DNA from: Bacillota bacterium
GTDB lineage: Bacteria > Bacillota > Clostridia > Christensenellales > UMGS416
Length of the DNA: 35,105 nt
Assembly (NCBI GenBank): GCA_016281935.1
Contig: JAEEJN010000039.1
Span: 1 to 35,105, forward strand
Reading direction: 5' to 3'
Shown here: positions 15,991 through 23,279 of the stretch, piece after piece
Position numbering within the stretch: position 1 is the first letter of the stretch
Layout: each line of letters starts with the position of its first letter
Made by a program: the position numbers and the translations under genes
The notes under the pieces: model-generated
Database searches by the model: none
What the model was told of the DNA's origin: nothing
What the model saw: only the letters and a program-made list of their open reading frames with translations

Positions 15991-17547
15991 ATGGGAAATG
16001 AGCTGAAGAAAGCGCTCCTTTCCAAACTGTGGGAAGCACTTCTTTCCGTACTTCCCGTAGCTGGAATCGTTCTTCTTGTTTCATTCACGCCGGCGGCCCC
16101 GCTGACATGGAGGGAACGGGGAGTATTTGCCGTGAGCTCTCTTCTTCTGGTCGCCGGGATCGGGCTGTTCAATCTCGGCGCAGATCTGGCCATGACTCCT
16201 ATGGGACGCCATGTGGGCGAAGGCTTGACTCGGTCAAGAAAGCTTGGTCTGCTCATTACCGCCTGCTTTTTCCTGGGAGTTCTCATCACTGTTGCGGAAC
16301 CTGATCTTTCCGTTCTGGCGGGTCAGGTCGAAGCGGTTATCAATCCGACTCTTCTTATTGTGACAGTGGGAGTTGGCGTAGGCCTGTTCCTTGTTCTTTC
16401 TGTCGTTCGCATGGTGACAAAAACGGATTTGACGGCTCTGCTGCTGTTTTTCTACATGCTTTTGTTTGCATTTTCCGCTTTGCTGATCGCATCTGGGAAA
16501 ACATCTTTCCTGCCGCTGTCTTTCGATTCGGGCGGCGTGACCACAGGACCCATCACAGTACCGTTCATCATGGCTCTCGGACTTGGTATCGCAAAGATGC
16601 TGGGCGGAAGAAACGTGGGAGAGAACAGTTTCGGTCTCATTGCACTCTGCTCTGTCGGCCCTGTGCTCGCAGTCCTGCTTTTGTCTGTTTTTTTCGGAAA
16701 CGGTGAAATTGTATGGGAGATCCCCGATTACTCGATCCCTGGAAACCTGGGTTCTTCAGTGCTGAGGCTTTTCGGTGAAACGGCTTGGGATGTGGTCAAA
16801 TCTCTTTTGCTCATGACGACCTTTTTCCTGATCCTTCAGTTCGCCGTTCTGCGTCTTCCAGGACGCAGGCTTCTTCAGATCGGCTCCGGACTGGGATTTG
16901 CCTTTATCGGACTCGTCATCTTCCTTGTGTCTGTATCTGTCGGTTTTATGCCGGTCGGATACAGCCTTGGACGATCTATAACGGGTTTTAGTGACAAAGC
17001 CATGCTGGCTTTTGCCTTTGTCATCGGTATGGTCGTCGTGCTTGCAGAGCCGGCGGTCCATGTCCTGAACCGCCAGGTAGAAGATGTCACAGGCGGGACC
17101 GTGACAAAACGTCAGATGACCATAGCACTGTCCGTTGGTGTCGGCGTTTCGATCGGACTCTCTATACTTCGTCTGATTGTCGGCTTTTCGCTTCTGTATT
17201 ATCTGATCCCGGGTTACCTTCTGAGTCTGGGCCTGTCCTTCTTTGTTCCGAAGATCTATACGGCAATTGCTTTTGACTCAGGCGGAGTTGCCAGCGGGCC
17301 GCTGACGAGCTCATTTATCCTGCCTATGGCCATAGGAGCATGTGTTTCTCTCCGAGGGGCGGATGCTGTGATGGATTTTGCTTTCGGCGTGGTGGCTCTG
17401 GTAGCAATGACACCTCTTATCACGATTCAAAGCCTCGGTTTCCGAGCTGTTGTATCACGAGAAGTGAAAGCGGAAGTCAAACTGCGCAGGATGCTCTCTT
17501 CAGATGATGCGCAGATCATCAGGTTTGAATGGAAGGAGGGAAAGTGA
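15991..17547 (+). CDS. DUF1538 membrane protein with two repeats
   Basis: 518 residues with roughly 12-14 hydrophobic helices. It is an internal duplication: AEPDLSVLAGQVE (near residue 102) recurs as AEPAVHVLNRQVE (near residue 352), and DSGGVTTGPIT (near 179) recurs as DSGGVASGPLT (near 430). This is the two-DUF1538 architecture. The half-repeats with polar motifs inside membrane segments suggest a transporter with an inverted-repeat fold; the substrate is unknown. It starts 18 bases after larC, with AAAGGAA upstream, and is followed immediately by two P-II genes. A P-II-gated channel or transporter is the natural reading, by analogy with AmtB-GlnK. Confidence 0.88.
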   Translation: MGNELKKALLSKLWEALLSVLPVAGIVLLVSFTPAAPLTWRERGVFAVSSLLLVAGIGLFNLGADLAMTPMGRHVGEGLTRSRKLGLLITACFFLGVLITVAEPDLSVLAGQVEAVINPTLLIVTVGVGVGLFLVLSVVRMVTKTDLTALLLFFYMLLFAFSALLIASGKTSFLPLSFDSGGVTTGPITVPFIMALGLGIAKMLGGRNVGENSFGLIALCSVGPVLAVLLLSVFFGNGEIVWEIPDYSIPGNLGSSVLRLFGETAWDVVKSLLLMTTFFLILQFAVLRLPGRRLLQIGSGLGFAFIGLVIFLVSVSVGFMPVGYSLGRSITGFSDKAMLAFAFVIGMVVVLAEPAVHVLNRQVEDVTGGTVTKRQMTIALSVGVGVSIGLSILRLIVGFSLLYYLIPGYLLSLGLSFFVPKIYTAIAFDSGGVASGPLTSSFILPMAIGACVSLRGADAVMDFAFGVVALVAMTPLITIQSLGFRAVVSREVKAEVKLRRMLSSDDAQIIRFEWKEGK

Positions 17548-17925
17548 GTGGCTGAGAAGAGTAATCTTGCGCCGAATCGGCTTGTGATCCTGGTTACTGT
17601 CGTCAATAAAGGCAAAGGCACTTTTTTTGCTGATCTCCTGCAGAATTATGATGTGAATCTGCAGATGAGCTTTGTGGGAACGGGTACGGCTCATCGGAAT
17701 CTGATTGAATTCCTCGGACTCAAGGACAGCCGCAGAAGCGTGATTTTCTCCGTGCTGCGTGCAGAGAAAGTGGATACTGTTCTTGCTGCGCTGGAAGAAC
17801 GCTTCCAGACGGTCAATTCCGGAACGGGGATCGCGTTTACACTGCCGATGAGCAGCATGATCGGCAGAACAGCTTACGGTTTTCTTAGTAATGAGCGGAG
17901 GCTCGTTGGGGAGGATGAAGGATGA
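17548..17925 (+). CDS. P-II family signal-transduction protein (first copy)
   Basis: 125 residues, GTG start directly after the DUF1538 stop, with GGAGGG upstream. The ferredoxin-like P-II fold is visible: a VILVTVVNKGKGTFFADLL strand-helix, a GTGTAHRNLIEFLGL segment at the T-loop position, RSVIFSVLRAEKVDTVLAAL, and the C-terminal GTGIAFTLPMSSMIG strand and C-loop. The T-loop differs from classical GlnB: the uridylylated Tyr motif (GAEY) is not seen. It probably senses a small nucleotide-type ligand and controls the adjacent membrane protein; both statements come from family knowledge and context. Confidence 0.85.
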   Translation: MAEKSNLAPNRLVILVTVVNKGKGTFFADLLQNYDVNLQMSFVGTGTAHRNLIEFLGLKDSRRSVIFSVLRAEKVDTVLAALEERFQTVNSGTGIAFTLPMSSMIGRTAYGFLSNERRLVGEDEG

Positions 17926-18254
17926 CGGACAAGAGATATGAGGCGATCTTCTGCATCGTAAATGAAGGCAGGTCCGAAATCGTCATGGATGCCGCATGGA
18001 AAGCGGGAGCCGGCGGAGGAACTGTCCTCAACGGAAGAGGAACAGCCCGCCGTGAAGCGGAGGAGATGTTCAACATCCGTATCCAGCCGGAGAAGGAACT
18101 CGTCATGATCCTGGTGCCGGAAGAGATCAGGGATAAAGTGCTCCAGGCGCTGTATGATACAGCCGGCCTTGATACGGAAAGCATGGGCATTGCATTTTCG
18201 CTTCCTGTAGAGCGCGTGATCGGCCTTGATCGTCAGAAGAAAGAGGCTGACTGA
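17922..18254 (+). CDS. P-II family signal-transduction protein (second copy)
   Basis: 110 residues, overlapping the first P-II gene by 4 bases (ATGA). It has YEAIFCIVNEGRSEIVMDAAWKAG, then GAGGGTVLNGRG, which is close to the classical P-II GA-GGT-RG segment, then a short T-loop (TARREAEEMFNI), then EKELVMILVPEEIRDKVLQAL and GIAFSLPVERVIG. It is shorter and more GlnB-like than the first copy, so the pair are diverged paralogues and may form mixed trimers or sense different ligands. Last gene of the DUF1538 unit. Confidence 0.88.
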   Translation: MTDKRYEAIFCIVNEGRSEIVMDAAWKAGAGGGTVLNGRGTARREAEEMFNIRIQPEKELVMILVPEEIRDKVLQALYDTAGLDTESMGIAFSLPVERVIGLDRQKKEAD

Positions 18255-18271
18255 TCCGCTGAGAGTTCAAT

Positions 18272-18305
18272 ATAGCCAGTGCGGCACTTAGGCTGCACTG
18301 GCTAT
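18272..18305. terminator. hairpin between convergent P-II and E2-like genes
   Basis: A perfect 11-bp stem (18272-18282 with 18295-18305) and a 12-base loop. No long U-run on either side. Position between convergent genes supports a bidirectional terminator. Confidence 0.7.
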
Positions 18306-18339
18306 TATTCTGTAATACATTATTAGGTAATAGAGACTG

Positions 18340-19179
18340 TTAGTAGGTCTCATCGTGATTGACGACTTTGGGCGGCCCCTCCAGCAGGTGCGGGTCTTTG
18401 AGGTAAACGGAGACCCGGTTGAACGCACGAGCATAATAGGTGCCGGAACAGATGCGCTCATCCATCACAAGACCGATAGGCATGCACTTCTCAAAAACGA
18501 TCTCTCCTTTGACGCGCTTTGGAACTTCAATCGTATTACCCATGGCGGCAATCATAGAAGTGGTCCCGAAATCGTATACATGGTGATAGATGTAATTTGT
18601 ACGGATGGAAGAGAGATTGGTGATGACCATCGTGTTGTGGAAAGGACTGGCATCCACAATTGCCTTAGGAAGTCCGAAATGAAGATCCCAGAAACGAAGC
18701 AGGGCTGTGCCGACCGTAAGCAGTCCGGGAATTCCCAGAAGGATGTTGATGATCTTATCCGTGGAATTCGTATCGCCCTGTTCACGGTTGGCTTCCACAT
18801 ATTCCGTGATTTTGCGCTGGACTTCGAATACATCATCTTCCAGCTGGAAATGCATTTTGTTCATTGTGCCGTCCAGGTCGCCCGACTTCAGAACGACCAT
18901 GCCGACCGCAAACTCGTTGCGTGCATAGATTTTTTTGTTTACGATGAAACGATTCAGATAAGGAAATTCTGCGGTCGTGCGGAGAAAGGCCGCAATGACG
19001 AGAGCCAGATAGGAGATGTCGACTCCTTCAGCACGCTTTTCATGGACATATTTAGCCATGGGATCGAAGGGAATATTGACTTCGATCATATTCTGGGAAT
19101 CATGCCGATGGACCATGAAATAAGGGGAAACGGCATACATGGCGGGAACATTCTTCACAAGTCTTCCGTCTTTGCGCAT
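18340..19179 (-). CDS. stand-alone E2/CAT-fold acyltransferase-like protein lacking the HxxxDG motif
   Basis: 279 residues with the fold of the 2-oxo acid dehydrogenase E2 catalytic domain: DISYLALVIAAFLRTTAEFP near residue 55, MVVLKSGDLDGTM, FHNTMVITNLSSI near residue 180, and a C-terminal DERICSG (residues 240-246). In E2 enzymes that last motif is DHRVxDG, and its His and Asp are catalytic; here they are Glu241 and Ser245, so ordinary acyl transfer is unlikely. No lipoyl or E1-binding domain is present. AGGAGG sits 7 bases before the ATG and a good promoter lies upstream. Probably a derived enzyme, or a structural or binding protein, of unknown role. Confidence 0.8.
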   Translation of the reverse strand: MRKDGRLVKNVPAMYAVSPYFMVHRHDSQNMIEVNIPFDPMAKYVHEKRAEGVDISYLALVIAAFLRTTAEFPYLNRFIVNKKIYARNEFAVGMVVLKSGDLDGTMNKMHFQLEDDVFEVQRKITEYVEANREQGDTNSTDKIINILLGIPGLLTVGTALLRFWDLHFGLPKAIVDASPFHNTMVITNLSSIRTNYIYHHVYDFGTTSMIAAMGNTIEVPKRVKGEIVFEKCMPIGLVMDERICSGTYYARAFNRVSVYLKDPHLLEGPPKVVNHDETY

Positions 19180-19208
19180 GAATAAGCCTCCTAAACAGGT
19201 TTGACATC

Positions 19209-19237
19209 ATAATAATGTAATGGGATGCGAATTGCAA
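19209..19237 (-). promoter_or_regulatory. promoter of the E2-like gene
   Basis: On the minus strand: TTGCAA (19232-19237), 17-bp spacer, TATTAT (19209-19214). It lies 30 bases before the ATG at 19179. The remainder of the gap to the aldolase terminator (19238-19426) holds one 9-bp-stem hairpin (19326-19334 with 19343-19351) without a U-run, and nothing else recognised. Confidence 0.75.
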
Positions 19238-19426
19238 GAAGAATCTCGGATTGTGCCGATATTTCGGGATCTGATACACCGAAAGAAACAGGATTCCGAG
19301 GCGGGTTTCCGCAGAATGCATCATGACTCTGTTTATCCAATGAAACAGAGTGCCGAACAAGAACCGAAGGCCTCCAGATCATGAGATCACAGAAGGTATC
19401 GAATGGCCGCGGAGGATTGGGTGTAG

Positions 19427-19454
19427 AAAAAAGGCGTTCCGTGAGGAACGCCTT
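19427..19454 (-). terminator. intrinsic terminator of fructose-bisphosphate aldolase
   Basis: A perfect 10-bp stem (19431-19440 with 19445-19454) with a GTGA/TCAC tetraloop. On the minus strand it is followed by four further U. It lies 16 bases after the aldolase stop. Confidence 0.92.
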
Positions 19455-19470
19455 ATACAGTGTGCATATT

Positions 19471-20436
19471 TTACGCTTTGCCGTCACAGCCGAGAACGTC
19501 GACCATCTTGTGAGCGACCATCGCTTTGATGGCATCACGGGCGGGCTTGAGATACTGGCGGGGATCGAAGTGGGAGGGATTCTCCACCAGATATTTGCGT
19601 ACAGCCGCGGTCATGGCAAGACGGATATCAGAGTCGATGTTGATCTTGCAGACAGCAGAGGTCGCAGCTTTGCGGAGCTGATCCTCGGGGATGCCGATGG
19701 CATCGGGCATCTGGCCGCCATAGCTGTTGATGATCTTCACGAATTCCTGGGGAACGGAAGAAGCGCCGTGGAGCACGATCGGGAAACCGGGGATACGCCT
19801 GCTGACTTCCTCAAGGATGTCGAAACGCAGGGGCGGAGGCACCAGAAGGCCTTCCTCGTTGCGGGTGCACTGAGCGGCGGTGAATTTGTAAGCGCCGTGG
19901 CTCGTTCCGATTGCGATAGCCAGGGAATCAACGCCCGTGCGGGAAGCAAACTCTTCGACTTCTTCGGGACGGGTGTAGGAGGAATCCTCAGCGGAGACCT
20001 TCACGTCATCCTCGATGCCGGCCAGACGGCCAAGTTCGGCTTCGACCACAACGCCGTGATCGTGAGCATACTCAACGACTTTACGGGTGATCTCGATGTT
20101 CTCTTCGAAAGAGTAGTGGGAGGCGTCGATCATTACGCTGGTGAAACCGCCGTCCACGCAGGACTTGCAGATCTCAAAATCAGCGCCGTGATCCAGGTGC
20201 AGAGCGATCGGTACATCGGTCTCTTCCACGGCAGCCTTAACAAGGTGCATGAGATAAGCGTGGTTGGCGTACTTGCGGGCGCCGGCAGAGACCTGGAGAA
20301 TCACAGGAGCTTTCAGCTCCTGGGCAGCTTCGGTAATGCCCTGGATGATCTCCATGTTGTTGACGTTGAAAGCGCCGACGGCATAGCCGCCTTCATAGGC
20401 TTTCCGGAACATTTCGGTCGTGGTAACTAAAGGCAT
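19471..20436 (-). CDS. fba: class II fructose-1,6-bisphosphate aldolase
   Basis: 321 residues. It splits fructose-1,6-bisphosphate into glyceraldehyde-3-phosphate and dihydroxyacetone phosphate in glycolysis, using zinc. The class II signature is present: ALHLDHGADFE (catalytic Asp82 and zinc-ligand His83), the zinc-ligand Glu region VVEAELGRLAG, AIGTSHGAYK with the next zinc His, and IVLHGASS with the last. The longest frame starts with a GTG at 20445, but AAAGGAG overlaps that codon and sits 8 bases before the ATG at 20436, so ATG is the start. Single-gene unit with its own promoter and terminator, divergent from the phosphofructokinase. Confidence 0.97.
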   Translation of the reverse strand: MPLVTTTEMFRKAYEGGYAVGAFNVNNMEIIQGITEAAQELKAPVILQVSAGARKYANHAYLMHLVKAAVEETDVPIALHLDHGADFEICKSCVDGGFTSVMIDASHYSFEENIEITRKVVEYAHDHGVVVEAELGRLAGIEDDVKVSAEDSSYTRPEEVEEFASRTGVDSLAIAIGTSHGAYKFTAAQCTRNEEGLLVPPPLRFDILEEVSRRIPGFPIVLHGASSVPQEFVKIINSYGGQMPDAIGIPEDQLRKAATSAVCKINIDSDIRLAMTAAVRKYLVENPSHFDPRQYLKPARDAIKAMVAHKMVDVLGCDGKA

Positions 20437-20483
20437 GGGTAACACTCCTTTACACGGGCGTGAGCCCGAAATTCGCTGGCTCT

Positions 20484-20511
20484 ATTGTATCATAAACTCC
20501 CGAAAAAGCAA
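20484..20511 (-). promoter_or_regulatory. promoter of fba
   Basis: On the minus strand: TTGCTT (20506-20511), 16-bp spacer, TACAAT (20484-20489) with TGA before it (extended -10). The 5' leader contains a small GC hairpin (20455-20459 with 20464-20468). Confidence 0.75.
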
Positions 20512-20520
20512 GGGCGCGCC

Positions 20521-20549
20521 TTGTCCGCCATTCCGAATTGTGATAGAAT
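20521..20549 (+). promoter_or_regulatory. promoter of the PPi-phosphofructokinase
   Basis: TTGTCC (20521-20526), 17-bp spacer, TAGAAT (20544-20549). Its -35 lies only 9 bp from the -35 of the divergent fba promoter, so the two glycolytic genes share one control region. Confidence 0.78.
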
Positions 20550-20606
20550 ATGAACCGATCCCATGGTTTTGCGCAATATGTAACAAAACAATTCTGGAGG
20601 TATATC

Positions 20607-21860
20607 ATGTCCGTATTGAAAGGCGCAGCTGTTATCGGTCAGTCCGGCGGTCCGACTTCCGTAATCAACGCGAGCGCGCTGGGCTGCATCAAGACCGCCC
20701 TCGCAAATGAGAACATCACCAACGTTTATGCCGCCGAGTACGGCATTCTGGGAATTCTGCACGATCGCCTGTTCGACTGCGGCAAAGAAGATCCCGCTGA
20801 ACTCGACCTCATGAAATTCACACCCGCCTCCGCGCTTGGTTCCTGCCGTTACAAACTCAAGGATCCCGATGAAGACGATACCGACTATCGCCGCATTCTT
20901 GAGATCTTCAAAAAGTACAACATCCGTTATTTCTTCTATAACGGCGGCAATGATTCCATGGATACCTGCAACAAGGTCAGCAAGTACATGATGAAAGTCG
21001 GCTATGAATGCCGGATCATGGGTATTCCGAAGACGATCGACAACGATCTGATCGGGACGGATCACTGCCCCGGATATGCCAGCGCAGCCAAGTATATCGC
21101 GACATCCATCGCCGAGATTTCCCGTGACGCTCACGTGTACGAGACGGGCACGATCATCGTGTTCGAGATCATGGGCCGCAATGCGGGCTGGCTTACTGCG
21201 GCCGCTGCGCTTGCGGACGTCTGCGGGGAAGGCCCCGATCTGATCTACCTGCCTGAGATCACTTTCGACATGGACCGCTTCCTGAAGGAGGTCACTGAGG
21301 TCTATGAGAAGCAGAAGTACTGCATCGTTGCTGTTTCCGAAGGTGTGAAAGACAAGGACGGACGCTTTATTTCTGAGTACGGCTCCGATCTTGCAACCAA
21401 TACCAAGGACGTGTTCGGACATTCGCAGATGGGCGGCCTTGCGGCTACACTCGTACAGTATATCAAGAACTACAACGGTGCTAAGACCCGCGGCATTGAG
21501 TTCTCTCTGCTTCAGCGCTGCGCTGCCCACTGTGCTTCTCTGACAGACATCGAGGAATCCTATGCAAGCGGCAAAGCCGCCGTTGAGTGTGCTCTGGATG
21601 GCATCACCGACAAGATGGTCGGATTCGAGCGCCCTGAGGAAGGTGCTTATGAATGCAGGATCAAGCTGATCGACCTGACCGCTGTTGCCAATGCTGAAAA
21701 GACGATTCCGAGAGACTGGATCAACGAAGCGGGCAACCGCATGCTTCAGCCCTTCTATGATTACGCGCTGCCTCTGATCCAGGGATTCCCCGTGATTCCG
21801 ACTGAGAACGGTATGCCTCGTTATCCCAGACTGAAGAAAGTCTTTGCCAACGAACAGTAA
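20607..21860 (+). CDS. pfp: pyrophosphate-type 6-phosphofructokinase
   Basis: 417 residues. It phosphorylates fructose-6-phosphate in glycolysis. Two residues point to PPi rather than ATP as donor: the donor loop reads GGND (residues 113-116), where ATP enzymes have GGDG, and PKTIDND (141-147) has Lys where ATP enzymes have Gly (PGTIDND). These are the classical discriminators, known for the family. The MGRNAGWL substrate motif is present. An open frame reaches back to 20550, but GGAGG sits 6 bases before the ATG at 20607. Single-gene unit, followed by a terminator. The PPi reaction is reversible, so the enzyme can also serve gluconeogenesis. Confidence 0.93.
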   Translation: MSVLKGAAVIGQSGGPTSVINASALGCIKTALANENITNVYAAEYGILGILHDRLFDCGKEDPAELDLMKFTPASALGSCRYKLKDPDEDDTDYRRILEIFKKYNIRYFFYNGGNDSMDTCNKVSKYMMKVGYECRIMGIPKTIDNDLIGTDHCPGYASAAKYIATSIAEISRDAHVYETGTIIVFEIMGRNAGWLTAAAALADVCGEGPDLIYLPEITFDMDRFLKEVTEVYEKQKYCIVAVSEGVKDKDGRFISEYGSDLATNTKDVFGHSQMGGLAATLVQYIKNYNGAKTRGIEFSLLQRCAAHCASLTDIEESYASGKAAVECALDGITDKMVGFERPEEGAYECRIKLIDLTAVANAEKTIPRDWINEAGNRMLQPFYDYALPLIQGFPVIPTENGMPRYPRLKKVFANEQ

Positions 21861-21879
21861 TCCATTTCGAACCATAATC

Positions 21880-21907
21880 AAGCTGACCGGGTTTCCGGTC
21901 AGCTTTT
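21880..21907 (+). terminator. intrinsic terminator of pfp
   Basis: A perfect 11-bp stem (21880-21890 with 21895-21905) with a GTTT loop and a short U-run. It lies 19 bases past the stop. Confidence 0.88.
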
Positions 21908-21944
21908 GTCAATAGGAAGAAGGATGCTGAGATTGAACGGGCTC

Positions 21945-21974
21945 TTGACCATTGACCTCATTAGGCTCATACTA
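21945..21974 (+). promoter_or_regulatory. probable promoter of the P1 peptidase-acpS-nnrD unit
   Basis: TTGACC (21945-21950), then either CATACT (21968-21973, 17-bp spacer) or TACTAG (from 21970, 19-bp spacer). The spacer contains a small near-dyad (TGACCT and AGGCTCA). The longer spacing with a dyad would be MerR-like; this is weak evidence. Confidence 0.5.
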
Positions 21975-21994
21975 GCGGGAGGAGGGTATGGAAG

Positions 21995-22912
21995 ATGGAG
22001 AGTTTCCTGAAAAACCTATATATCGGTCATTGGACGGATAAGGATAATCATACGGGCTGCACTGTCTTCGTGACTCCCGAAGGCGCTGTGGGCGGTGTTG
22101 ACGTGCGCGGTGCCGCTCCCGGTACCAGGGAGACGGATCTTTTGAGACCCGGTAATCTGGTGGAACGTGTACACGCAGTCGTACTGTCGGGGGGATCTGC
22201 CTTCGGATTGGAGGCGGCCTGCGGCGTGATGGACTGCCTGGCTGACAGAGGAATCGGTTTGGATGTAGGGGTCGCTCGAGTTCCCATCGTTCCTTCAGCC
22301 GTTCTATTCGATCTGGCGGATGGCAGCTCTGTGTTCCCGAAAAAGGAAGCCGGCTATGCTGCGTGTGCTGAGGCGTTGGACGGCAGAGAACCTCCGGCCT
22401 GGGGCCGAGTGGGAGCCGGGGCCGGAGCGACAGTGGGGAAGATCCTCGGCATGGAGCACTGCATGAAGGGCGGAATAGGCTGCAGTTGTGCTGAACTCCC
22501 TGGAGGCGCGACGGTCTTGGCTTTTGCCGCAGTCAACGCTCTGGGCGATGTTCTGGATGAGAATGGGTCGATACTTGCCGGAGCCAGGAAAGAGGACGGA
22601 TCATTCGCAGATACTCAAAGGCTCCTGATGGACGGATGGCTGTCCCGTCCTTTGGCCGGAACGAATACGACGCTCGGCCTTGTTGTCACTGACGCTGCAA
22701 TGGACAAAGCACAGGCTAATCGGCTGGCCAGTCTGGCTCATGACGGTTATGCGCGATCCATCCGGCCTGTGCATACACAGAACGACGGAGACACGATTTT
22801 TGCGCTGTCATGCGGTGTAAAACAGGTGGATTTCATGACGCTCTGTGCTGCAGCTGCCGAAGCGATGGCAGAAGCGGTGCGGAAGGCTGTGACTGAAGGA
22901 GACAGATCATGA
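21995..22912 (+). CDS. P1-family (DmpA/BapA-type, S58) peptidase
   Basis: 305 residues. This family are self-cleaving N-terminal-nucleophile hydrolases acting as aminopeptidases or beta-peptidases. Motifs: GCTVFVTPEGAVGGVDVRG near the start, AVVLSGGSAFGLEAA near residue 65, GAGAGATVGK near residue 140, KGGIGCS and TNTTLGLVVTDAAM near residue 225, the last being where the autocleavage nucleophile (Ser or Thr) lies in relatives. The physiological substrate is unknown. GGAGG is present upstream of the ATG at a slightly long spacing. The stop overlaps the acpS start (ATGA), linking this peptidase to acpS and nnrD. Confidence 0.9.
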   Translation: MESFLKNLYIGHWTDKDNHTGCTVFVTPEGAVGGVDVRGAAPGTRETDLLRPGNLVERVHAVVLSGGSAFGLEAACGVMDCLADRGIGLDVGVARVPIVPSAVLFDLADGSSVFPKKEAGYAACAEALDGREPPAWGRVGAGAGATVGKILGMEHCMKGGIGCSCAELPGGATVLAFAAVNALGDVLDENGSILAGARKEDGSFADTQRLLMDGWLSRPLAGTNTTLGLVVTDAAMDKAQANRLASLAHDGYARSIRPVHTQNDGDTIFALSCGVKQVDFMTLCAAAAEAMAEAVRKAVTEGDRS

Positions 22913-23277
22913 TCATAGGTGTAGGATGCGATCTGGTGAGAACTGAACGCATCGCCAAAGCGGTCAGGAACCCGCACTTTCTGGAACGAATCTATTCCGA
23001 AGCAGAGATTATGGCAATGGAAAAATCCGGGCTGCCGGATGAATTTGCCGCAGGACGCTGGGCGGCCAAAGAAGCTGTCGCCAAAGCAATGGGATGCGGG
23101 ATCTCTCTGTGTCCGCCCTGTGACGTGGAGATCCTTCCCGATGTACTGGGAAAACCCTGTGTTTCACTGAAGGATGCCGCGCTGGAGAGGATGCATACTC
23201 TGGGGGGGAGTTCTTTGCAGCTGTCCATCAGTCATGAAGGGGGATTCTCCATGGCGTTTGCAGTGCTGGAGGAATAA
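22909..23277 (+). CDS. acpS: holo-[acyl-carrier-protein] synthase
   Basis: 122 residues, the usual length. It transfers 4'-phosphopantetheine from CoA to apo-ACP, activating fatty acid synthesis. Motifs: GVGCDLVRTERI (residues 4-15; the Asp binds Mg), then the FAAGRWAAKEAVAKAMG helix carrying the second Mg ligand Glu in WAAKEA, and a C-terminal LSISHEGGFSMAFAV strand. It overlaps the peptidase gene by 4 bases and precedes nnrD by 2; acpS next to nnrD is a common Firmicutes arrangement. Confidence 0.96.
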   Translation: MIIGVGCDLVRTERIAKAVRNPHFLERIYSEAEIMAMEKSGLPDEFAAGRWAAKEAVAKAMGCGISLCPPCDVEILPDVLGKPCVSLKDAALERMHTLGGSSLQLSISHEGGFSMAFAVLEE

Positions 23278-23279
23278 TC

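Noticed and set aside
19381-20430. 349-residue open frame antisense to fba
   Set aside because: It mirrors the aldolase gene and crosses its terminator; composition and lack of domain say it is a shadow.
20490-21881. 463-residue open frame antisense to the phosphofructokinase
   Set aside because: Fully contained opposite a strongly supported gene and its promoter; no domain recognised.
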